DNA of 64,000 nt from positions 1 to 64,000 of the forward strand of contig JASANE010020434.1 of NCBI GenBank assembly GCA_030248225.1, given 5' to 3'. Below, piece by piece: positions 41,401 through 53,400 of the stretch; position 1 is the first letter of the stretch; the number at the start of each line of letters is the position of its first letter. The position numbers and the translations under genes were made by a program. The notes under the pieces are model-generated. The model made no database searches, was not told the origin of the DNA, and saw nothing but the letters and a program-made list of their open reading frames with translations. Origin of the DNA: Trileptium ribeirensis. Lineage: Eukaryota; Nematoda; Enoplea; Enoplida; Thoracostomopsidae.

Positions 41401-44400
41401 TAAAAAGTAACATTTTCATTTGATATTTTCTTTGACAGGTATTTCATTAAATCTCAAAATTCAACTGGTATTTGATATGTTCGACTTTACTACGAGTTTT
41501 TAAGATCTTACGATAGACACTTCACAGCTGCATACAAGATTAATCCAGCACCATGCCATAGATTTTTATCTTCGTTTGCCTCAAAAGAAGCAGAGGAAAT
41601 GGATAAGTAGGAATAACTTTCAGTCAATTTTGAAGCTAATAACCGCACATTGTTTGTTAGAATGAAAATTATTGTAGGGAGAGTTCTTTGGTGTTAACGG
41701 ATGTCTTAAACCGTCGCGAACTAACTGCTTTATAATGGGACAGAAGCGTCCTCTTGATCAGTTAGGTAAAACATTCGCTCAGTTACGTGCAAAATATTCA
41801 AGTTTTAACCAGCGGTGTACTTAATTCCGTTGAAAACTCTACTTCATAAATTAATTTGCATTTCGATTGCGTTGAGCAAACTGTTGCCGGACAATGACTC
41901 GAACCCGAGCCGTTTGCGTTACAGTTGCGTACGCTAACCACTGAGCTATGCCGACTCCGCTGCTTATACCCTTCAGGATCCTAGTAATACGAACAAATAA
42001 CACGCCGCCAAACCCATGCTACGCAACAACATGAGTTGATATACTACATTGCATTCTATTAAAACGCACCGGTGTAACTACATAAGTTAAAGGGTAAAAC
42101 TTACTGTGTAGATAACAATGGTAAGCTTGCGAATTTTGCATTAAACGGCATCATTCACTAAAACAAGGTTATATTTTGACATAAATATGGACCTGTGAAT
42201 CTGAGAAGTTTGCCGCGGACTCTCCAGCGATCTACAGTGGTCGAGTTTTTAAACATTTCTCTATGTCCGCAGTAAGACTGTAAAGTTTAAGTGCAAACCT
42301 ATTTTGCGTAGTCTGTCCATATTGAAAACAATGTCAGAGCCTGTGCGACTGTGCCAGAAAAATTAAAGCATAAAATTTTTTTAATATTTCCGTTTTTCCT
42401 ACATTATAAACAGTTATGTATTGTTCCAAGAGTCGCACCTGAGCTAAAAATGACAAAGTTATAAAATGTTTTAGACCATTTGGACATCAAAAGCCAGTGC
42501 ATATTCGTTTTCGTACAGACGCATGCGAAGGCCAGCACAATTACGTTAAATGCCTCGAACACGTGCAAATTGTCGTCGACATCGGCTATACGACACGAGG
42601 CAACTTGGAACTGTTCCTTGTATCACCAGCAGGTATTAGTATATACAATTACAATACAAAGCGTCCGCAAGCGACGAAATTTCAAATACCATCGCACGAG
42701 TAAAACGCTTTGCACAATGCGTAATTAATCACTAAATTATATGTATAACATCATGAAATACACGGTATTCCCATAAACACAACTGGGCATATTTATGCAA
42801 ACTTGTCTAGGCCTTCAATAAAATCTCCGAGTCTGTTAAGGTATATATTCATACACAAATACATGTAATAGTTGTAGCACAGCCATCGTGCGTTAAGTGA
42901 TTTGTACGCACGGTTGTGACGAGTTCAGGCGTGTGCGTTAGCACGAGTTAAATAACAACCGTGCGTACAAATCTCTTAACCCAAGCCTAGCTGGGCTACA
43001 ACTGACTTGTAATACAGCTAATTTAGCTAAACGTGCGTTAACGCATTTTGATGCACGGTTTTGACTATATAAGCTGTGTTAAAAATTTAGTTATTTTGCG
43101 GTATTTGGTGCAATACGGCCATTATTATTGTGGTAATTTTTTGATTGAAGGCTATCTTCAGCAGCAACAAAGATTATTTCCGTGGCAACTATTTTGATAC
43201 TTGTAAATGGCACATATATTTCTCAACATACCATCTAATGATTTAGTGACAAGCTTGAAATGAACACAAATTGTCAAAATTATACGGATGTTATCAATCA
43301 TAGGCTCGAAAAATTCAATTAGCAAGCAACTTTCGACCTGTTGATTACTTTATTTTAATTATGCGCAATTTACAGCAAGAATAGATGAAAATATAATCTT
43401 GGTTGTCGGTGCTTAACTTATTACTGATTTTCGTTAAGAAAAAACACATGACAGGTCAGTGCTCGACACCATTTAAGACCTTGAGATAATTTCAATATGT
43501 CAAAAATATTAAAAGGTTTGCTTTTAAAATCATTGACTAAAGCTCGAGCATTCAGCAGGATTCTGCATCCGAATTAATACAGATTTGAGGGCATGGTATC
43601 ACTGATTAATATTAATTTGTTGCTGGATTTTAACGAAAGGCGCTAGAAATATCAGATAACTTTAAGGAAGCATGAACATAAATTTGGTCTAGTAAACGGT
43701 ACATGTGTCACCGGAAAGAAACTGATATTCCATAAAATTTTGAACTAAATTTGCCTCAAAACTGGACTCAATACCGGGTTCACCGAAAAAATATGAAAAA
43801 TGACACCATACTTGTTTCTCACGTATCCTCTTATATCACAACTTAGAGATTTCACTTTATCTGCAATTTCGTACAAGTGATGCCGAGAATCCTGAATCGA
43901 ATTGTTACTAGATTTCAATTTTTAATGATGATTCAGCAGTTTTCGTTCATGTAGCGTAGCTCGTGCAGTCAGATGCATGATCACGTACACACAGAACCTA
44001 AGTACCATAGTATACTTAGTCATTTCAGTAAAATTGCTTAATTCATTCCACACATAGTCATGTTGCAAATAATATTAGAAAGTTTAAACATAAAATGGCA
44101 AAAAAACATGATTTACCAGTAGAAATACGAGCCAGAACATATTCGGAGAAACATTTTCAACCATCGATGAAACCGATCCGACCATCCTTTACTGAGTTAT
44201 GAAGATTAAAAGCTACTTCGTGAATTATTTTCACTAACTTATGTGATCTTAATTAAAAGTGTCTGAAGGCAATACAGTATCCAATATTGAAAGTTTGTTA
44301 CCATTATTATTGCCATAAATTAGTTGCTTGAAAAACTAAGCGACTTTGTAAAACCTAAAAGGTGCAAATGTAACTTAATCTTTTATTTTAGTATATTAGC

Positions 44401-47400
44401 CGATGGTATATAAATTGATGATGGTCACGCTAAAGCACTAGAGCAAAGCACGAACGAAGTTTTTCAGAAACAAATGATTTGCAATTAAGTGACACGCTAA
44501 CCATTTTAAGCATTTGATTAATGTTTCTGATATTAAGGTTTGTAATTTATATTTTAGGATTTTTTTAAATTATATGCAGTGAAGGATAGAAGTCTATATT
44601 TATCGTAACGATTTTGAGAAATATTTACCGAGCCTCGAAATACCGTGAAAATAGGAGTTAGACTAAAGTATAAAATGCAGAAAATGACTGTGAGAAACAA
44701 ATAGCTATGTAATAAGAAGTGCTGTTTGCATGTAGACAAAGAATATATCCTTAAAATGCGAATGGTGAAAGCAAAATAAATTTACACCGTGGTGATTATT
44801 TGAATTTTGACATATCTAAACGTCGCAAAAGAGAACTATATATTTTATGCAATAGGTTCTTTATTTACCGTTGTTTTCTGTAAATGATATCGATTTAGTA
44901 CAAAAAGGGTGTTTTCAAGGATTCGCAACGGTAGTTGAGAATGTTTCTTGCGACGATTTTAATCAAAACCTGCAGCGCTGGGTTCGCTAGCTTACTAACC
45001 ACTTTCGATATAGGAGTTTCATGCAAGGATCGAGCAGCTATTGCGGTATTAGCAATCCTGTCATCCCATGTTATCCTCAATATATCTCACCAGCAGTTGT
45101 ATTCATACCCTAAGAGAGCCGCGAGATCAGATTTGTGGTGCGCCCATATTTCACATCCGTAAAGGAGGACGGAGCGAATGGGGGCGTCGTAAAATCTAAT
45201 CTTTGTGGTGATTGAGATTTTCTGTGCCGTCAAAACGAGTTCCACAAGGCTGGGAATACTATGCCTTCGAGATACGGGCCTCGATATCCGCGGGGACCCC
45301 TATAAATCATACATGCTCAAGACTCAAGATCCCAATGGGATAGATGGTTTCCCTGAGGATGTGTTACTCCGGTCGGCGGAGGGAAGGGGGTCCTACGCGT
45401 TATTGCGTAACCCCCGTACCCATACGACCACGTATAATATATAGAAAATACTATACTTGAAGATGTTTAGTCTTAAACGTACCGTACAAAACAGTTAGCC
45501 ATTTACATCGGTCAGATTTTGAATTATAGCGAAATGTCACAGATTATATAGTATATATATAATGTATATCAATGTTATAGACACTAGCTTTGTGATCTAC
45601 TTTGTTCATTATTAATGAAACATCAAAATTTGGGTCGGCGTTTCGCGCAGAGGAGAGCACTACTCCTCATGGGCTAACCCTCCCGACACTCTACGACCAT
45701 GTATGAAAGATATATAGAAAATACTATATATATACTTGAACACGTTTACTCTTTAACTTGAAGACGTTTTTTAATAAAACATTTTGGCTTCTGCCTTTGA
45801 AAATTTTATAATATGTTTTGTTTGATATGGAACATACAATGTGTATATTGTTCCTCGGTGACGCCTACCCATGTCTCCAATAAGACATAGTATGCCTGCG
45901 GTGGCAAAGCACGCTATGAAGAAGCGAGGGCGCCGCTAAAGGTGAGGGGATGGCGGGATAGGAAAAGTGATGCGGCCGCCTTGCGCGTGTTTTTGACGAA
46001 AAGTGGGGGCCGTCCTCTAACTGCGTCCCTGTAATCATGAATGTTCATGTTTCAGTTCAATAATTATTGTCTTGAAAAATGCTTTTGCCGAATTATCCTA
46101 TTACCTAGGGCAAACGAAACGATAAATATTTATTGCCACTTATAAAATACAACAGAATTATTCATTGAAACACAGGAAAAATAAACGTCTAGCTTTATTA
46201 CTTAATATCAAATTTAATTTAATATTTTAATAAATATTAGCAACAGTATTTTTCAGGTACTAAAGCCCAGCTGCTAACAAAACGCAGCCAAGATCAGTCG
46301 AATTTCGGATTTCGGTCTTGGCCTTTTATGTCAGTACATTCTTGGGGTGAAAATCCCGCAGGATGGTGGGAACTGGACGTAATGGATGAGGTTAGTGCAA
46401 TATAAGTTTTGCTAACTTTAGTTTTTCTCATAGAGTTTCTAAACTGAAAAGCCAACCACTAATATTACTTTAGTTTCATCATGGCGGTCAGGATGTGACA
46501 TTGTTTTCGACTTTTTTAAAGCTCTACATCATAAGTCATATCGTATATAAGACATGTTTAATACGTCCAGCAACTCTACGTTCTCAGTAATTCAGCCATA
46601 CGTATTACTATAGTGAGACCATCAAAAACGGCAACCAACCTGCGATGCGAGACTACCGATGCAATTCCACTACGCCTTTCGGCGTGTGAGTTTTCGTAGT
46701 AAATTATATATTAAGTTTGACAAACAAGATTGGACAACAATTTGCACATCATTCAAATTAGTTTCAATAAAAGCCAATGTCAGTAGCGTAATGGTCGAAT
46801 TTGTCGACGATTGAGCGATGGCGAATATTAAACATCCATGCTCCAAGTGTTGTGACTGCTCTTATTGCACAAATCTGTATCTGAATGATAGAAATGGCAT
46901 AATTTTAGCGTCAACGGTATCAAAAGCTGGTGTTATTAAGTTTACGTTATTTCGTCTTTTTCTTTTATGTATATTACATATATGCAAGGATTATGGTGTC
47001 TGTCGTATGTCTATAGCAGTGTAGGCAGCCGGCATCAACTCTCTCTTTCGGCAGTATTTTGTTTTGTCTGTTTTGTTGCGATTTTCATTAGTCATTATGA
47101 ATTTTCTTCGGCTTAATCTAAGGTAACCTAAAGAATAACCTTGCGACCTAAAGTTTACATTAATTCCAATTATTTACTTAAATGGTTCAAAATTCAACAG
47201 TTTTCTTTATTTTAGAAAACCCAGTGTTGTCGGGTTTTGCTCCATCGCGGCAAGGTTCTCACTAAAAATATAAGCGAGCAGTTCAATGACTTACGGTGGA
47301 GGTGAACACAATATAAAATTTAGTGCGGTTATCATCAACGCTAAAAACAATAAAAAGTCGATGTTTAGATTTCAACATGTAGATGAAAAAACGCAACTTA

Positions 47401-50400
47401 GACATCAACTACAACTTTCAAAATAAGCAAATAGTTGAAATCAATGTAAATTTAGATTTTAGTGTTAATGTGTAGATTAGTTTGGATAAACCAATGAAAA
47501 CTCACAAAACGAATTCGCCGCACGAATAACCACTATGCTACAGCCAAGACCGACTGCATAGTATCGCAAATAATATATAAGGGATGCCTACGCCGCCGCG
47601 TGGTCCTTGGTTGAAGCGCCAGCTAACCTCATCCCTTTTCTACTTTTTTTATCATACATACGCCTATGACAGTGCGTAAGTAACACAATCGTACATATAG
47701 CTTTTGTCATGTAAATATTTTATCATACAGCTGTGCCACGTAATCCTGTTTAGGCAAGACGTGTAATATTAGAATCGGTATAACTTGCTAACATTGCAAG
47801 CTGCTGTGAGCCATATCTTTTGAAAAAACGTTCGAATTGACAACGCAACTATTATTTATCCAATCTAACGTTTCTACAGCCGAACTTTTCTGTTTCTCTT
47901 CTGTATACATTAATTATAACTAACTGTACATCGATACCTTATAGACCTATGCGCTAATAGTCGTAAGTCTGTCTGTGTATACGTGTGTGTCGGTAACAGA
48001 TTTTCCTTATTTGATAATTTGCCAGTTAATTTTAAAATACTTTATAAGGCATTTAATTCACCCTGCAATTTTTGACAGGTTGCTTGATCTAACGAAGTTG
48101 TGTACAATTCGATTTGTCTGGACGAGCTGAATCGAATGACACCTAAAACTACAAATTTATAATTCGAGATTTTGTCTTAAATCATTACGCTCTAAAACAA
48201 CCTAAAACAATTAAGTGCGGAGAAGCAAATTTAGGGCAAAACTGCGTGGTCAGTTCTTTTGGATGCTTAGATTTTTAAACGTCATGCAAGAATAATTGTG
48301 TTTCTGTTCCTTGTGCACTGTAAATGTAACATAATCTGTAAAATAAAGTTGTTCTATAGGCAAGTAGAGAATTACATGTATAAAGCAAATAAGAACGCAT
48401 TATATGCTCTATGATAATATATACGATGCCATAATCCAGCTAGAGCTATAGTCATCCACCATCAACCTAACCCTACGGTCATCTTCCTTCACTTCCCCGG
48501 CTAGGCTTATAAATAAGAAATTATCTTGTTAAATCATTTAGTCTGTCATATTTCTGTTGCGTATTCAACATGAGGAAGAGACATCATATCAGTAAGAAAG
48601 CGCGGCAGCTAGAAACACTTCGATTCAAGCTTTGACGCAGCAAAGCACCGATATTAGAGCTCATATTTTAATTATATAGTATTCAATTTTTGTTTCACTA
48701 TTACCTGCGAGTATCATCGACCAACATTGTGCGAGAACATCACTATACTACGCTTTATGGTTGTTTTATGATGTCTAAAATTCCTTTATTTTGAGTTTTA
48801 AAGACATGTACATACTAGGAGTAAATAATTGCAATTAATTGCAATAAATAATTGGTTACTTTCGCAATTAAAATTAATTGGTCAACAAATAATTGATTTG
48901 TGATCAACCAGTTAATTTTTACAGCCCCTGAACAGTTAATCACAAATCTGATTTGTTCAACATATACACTGCTTTCTAATCGTAAGTCAAGCTAAGCAGT
49001 AAAAACGAAACCCATGGACACAATGAATACTGAACAACACTGAAATGAAGTGTAGTATGTATTATTTTTGATTCACCAGCCCATACCCTTGAAATTATAC
49101 GCTAAACATCTTCAAAACGTTGCGCATTAAAGCGTACATTTTCTGCTCACAATACCGCTATACTAGTACATTCCGTGGTTGGTTTCAGACGTGGACAATA
49201 CCGTAATAGTAATGCGTAAAATAATAATTAGGTATAAATAGTATTGCGTAATATACTATTAAACTTATTAACTACCTCAACTTATCCAATTCGCAAATCA
49301 TGCTGTAAATTTGAATTAACATTTATTTTTGTCACATCCGTCAGACTTTTATTTAACGTCGTACTTATTATCATTGCCATAATAGCAATGAATTAATGGT
49401 AGTCTCTGTATCATATCCTGCATATCCTGCAATATATTAAATAATTTATAACAAATATGGTTAAATTATTAGTCTCAGTTGTTGTGGTGAAACCGCCGGT
49501 CAAATACGGGTACCGACCTGTGATACGAGACTATGGGCAAATTCCGCTACGCCATTTGACGTTGTGGACACTATGCATACACCAACAATATCTTAAGGAA
49601 ACACAACACAGTGTACACTATGAAACAGAAATACATATAAAAGAGGAACGCATATAGAAAGCAATTTGTACCTTAACCTCGCGATCCATGTGGCACGAAA
49701 TCATTTTGTTTATCTTATAAAGATTTAACTACAACGTGTCCAAATTCACGATGGTATTTATGCGAAATTTCTGAAAGGAGATCTGTAAATATTTTTGGCA
49801 CTAACGGCTTATATAACAATTCATTACACACAATTCATCTTTACAAAGGACTTGTATATCAATATATTATAGTGAATTCCGTCATTTCTTCAATGCAGAG
49901 CATAGCATTGGGGGCATGTTTGTTCACTACACATTTAGAGCTCGCAAGACTAAATCCTTTTACTTGGTACACACAATGTTTTCGTCTATAAGGTTTTAGA
50001 TATGTTCACAATATTACTGCACATGTTTACATGGTTTGTATAAGTTTTGCGCATATTAGCTGCTGTGACTTATTTTTTATAAGGAAAAATGATCTTATCT
50101 CTGAGTGTCTATCCTTATGTTACCAGGACACAATTACTTTTGGACATAGCAACTTCTTCAATAATACTTTTACAGTGTGAATCTAACACCGGTTAAACAC
50201 GTAACTAAACTTGTTACTAATATGTCTACAAGTTGTCGCCATCGTGATAAACGAATATGCTAGTATTTGAACATAGAATGGAACAGAAGATTTGTATATG
50301 TGTTAAATTAAAATACACATTGAAAAACTTAAATTAAAAATACACATTGAAAACTTAAATTAAAAATACACATTGAAAACTTAAATTAAAAATACACATT

Positions 50401-53400
50401 GAAAACTTGAAAACCAACTTAGGTTTTTATACCAAATAATTTGCACTTTTAGGCAAGCCGCGACGGTCTCGACAAAGGAAGCGTCAACAATATAACTCTA
50501 ATTTTATATGGAACAACCGAGCAACCGAAACACTATCAAAAGGATCGTAATTACAATATGAACTATAATCGGATACGGAATCGGGACTTGGATAGTGATA
50601 GTGTAAGTTGGTATGGGGAAGTAAGCACTTAACAGGGGCTACTCCAACCCCACCGCTGAGACTTGGCCCTCCTCTGCCCCCCACCCCCACCCCGATACCC
50701 TGGTCTGTCCCCTAAGGGTTCCATCCGCTCCCCCACCCCAGCCTTCGCTACAAGCAACATTATTGTAAAAATAGTGGAAATTTGGGAAAAATTGGGATCA
50801 AATTGACAAAAGTTGTCAAACTTTTATCACCACCCCTACCCGCCATCCTCCGAAACGCCCTCCTCACCCGCGACCGCGGCTGCCCCCTATTGGGACGTCA
50901 GAGCGTCAGTATGTATGATAGAGATAATTATCTTCATTCTTATCTTCATAGAGAGTAGAAATAATCTTCATAGGACTATTATAATATAGTAAAAGTATAT
51001 ATGGTTTGCGCATCACAAATCCTTACGTATTGTCATTTTATAAGAACCTGTGTAACCATATTTTCGATCTGCGTTAAGAATCGTTACTATTAAAACTGCA
51101 ATGACACAAAAGCCTACTGATATTACCCTAGTACCATTACTAGGCTTGTCGTTGTCTGATTTAAAAACGAAGAAACCTTCGTCTCCTATTTTGTACAGGA
51201 AAGGTCATAGTTTGTCTCTTGACATTCACACTATAAGTGTTCATCACTGTCCAAAACCAAAATTCGATGAGACTATTGACGACACGTGTCCACGTAAAAC
51301 TATTAATATTCAATGTCGTGATTCCAAATTGTGTACCGCAACAAGCACGCATATACTTTCAGGACTGCATAGAGTACATACGGACGTCATTCCTACCTCA
51401 AAAATAACTCCCCATCCACCTGCCTTCAACAATAGAGTTTTAATATCTTCTCCCATGCAAATAATTTTTAGTAAAGCAAAAATATCTTCCACATGATATC
51501 CCTGTTCACGGATCGAGACGTAATGCAAGGTTAACTTTATTAATCACACGACATGTCGTTGTTTGTCCACATACAAGATCCGTAATACCGTCAACGATAC
51601 CTTGTACACCATCATCATTTTTAGTATAATTTTATATGGTGTCCAGAACACCAACAAATTTATTCTATGGTATACACAGGTAAATTCGATTTAATGAAGA
51701 CGACGGTGTTATTGAAAGACTATTTTTCGCGTTATAGAAATACAATGTAGGGCAAGATTCTTGTAGGTACTCTCATGCAACAATATTAACGGCAGATTGT
51801 ACATGATACTAAGGACATGATGTGACAGAATTTGAGATTTTACATAGTAATTTTCACGCCTTTTATTTAAAAACTATATAAAATAATGGGTGTCAGCGAC
51901 GCTGTAGTATATATACTGTACATGACGTCTGTCATACTGTCGTTTATATTTACATAGTTAAGTGACGTAAACATATCTAAAAAGACGAAGCCCTTATATT
52001 TCATAATAAACAGATTCCGCTTTGTCACCGCAGTCAGCTTATTAAAAATACCATCCAGGACTGGGCCCATGTAAACTTTAAGGGCGGAAGTATAATGCAG
52101 GCCATGCCGTTCTCGATATACTAAGCCTAAGCCTTAGTCTTAGCCTAAGCTAAGGTCTCTATATAAGCCATGTACTAAGCCTAAGCCTAAGTCGTGGGGC
52201 TGCCGCCCCCGAACCCCCACTCTAAGCTGTTCTTTCTAACGTTATAACGTCCGGCCCCTAAAGTTCACATGGGCCTGTGCTGCTCCATAAACAGAAAAAA
52301 TCTAGATTTGACAAATATCACGTTTTAAATAGAAGCCAGCTAATATGAACCGCCAAACAGCCAAAAATATATCTAATACTGAGTTAAATTTTGGTGATGA
52401 GTTTTCTAAAGTTTTGCTGGCTTCCAACAATTAATAAAGCGATATTGACTATTATGCGTCAGTGTATATTTGGCGCATCTCTTTTATATCGAACCATTAA
52501 AATTGCGAAACCACAGTAATATTATCACTTACCCAATGTTTTAGTGTTTGTGGCTTTGAAGTAAGTATCAGGAATTTTGCGCTGCTAAAGTTCACCGCTT
52601 CTACCTTGAGTGTTCCCACTCTTCCAACTTGAGTAAATATATATACCATTCTCAAAACGCACTAGCTACTCCTTCATTCTTCCACGGTTGCAAAATTTAA
52701 ATTCTAGCTGCAGGTTTTTCCCAGCGTCCTGCTTGCTGCCTATCCTAGACATAAAACTGGAATTCCAAGAAGTGCTTCTTCTTTTTTGCAAAGACTATAG
52801 GCAACGTATTCCAGAAGCACTATTTACATAAACTCCAAAATTTTAGTGGTTGCTTTCGTACTCGCAACTGTACGAATTGCTTTGCCAGGCAGGATTTTGT
52901 CACCGTCTGCCACGGAACTAAACCCGAGCTTGTCTAGCTGCGATTAGCTATTATGACGTTTTAGGGCCGAGCCGGGCATTGCAAATATATTAGCTAATAG
53001 TAAAGTACGGTTGCAAAACTTTCACAATTCCGAAATCGGATCTAACAGCCAGAAATATAATCACGGTAATTGAAAATCGGGAAAAATGGAAATTGGTCAT
53101 ACATACGGTTGTACAGTCGTAAAACATCCTTCCAGCAACAATAGTTTAGTATTAATATAAGAACGAGCGTGTTTTACATAGCTAATAGATTGGCTTTTAG
53201 AAGGTGCCTAAACAAATATATTAAAAGTAGTGATATATACATATTCATTTTAAATATATTTATGCGAGTTCTTTTCAGTATTTGCTTTTTCGGACTAGGG
53301 CTAATTATTTACTCCGTAAGACAATCTGCTAACCTGAACGCAGTAAATATTTTTCAATAGTCTATCACTGCTATCAAACCCTGACACATAGCCGCTGCGA

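Larger units (their letters stand above)
36348..42474. other. PCSK1 intron between exons h and i
   Basis: Contains a GC-rich hAT-like element with an internal TTA microsatellite (36624-37277), a C13 run (37382-37394), MITE family 1 copy B, a 200-bp duplication, a 176-bp array and a tRNA-derived sequence. Nothing notable at 37400-38990. Confidence 0.75.
42633..46256. other. PCSK1 intron between exons i and j
   Basis: Contains a foldback element (42870-43003), a minus-strand LINE 3' fragment (44897-45250) and GC-rich repeat DNA to about 45430. A local duplication of the ATATATAGAAAATACTATA region occurs near 45435 and 45715. 43040-44880 shows nothing recognised. Confidence 0.7.
46391..50452. 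other. PCSK1 intron between exons j and k
   Basis: Contains three short tRNA-like stretches on the minus strand (46617-46690, 47510-47555, 49480-49565) and a 26-bp minisatellite at its 3' end (50307-50410). 47560-49440 shows nothing recognised. Confidence 0.7.
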
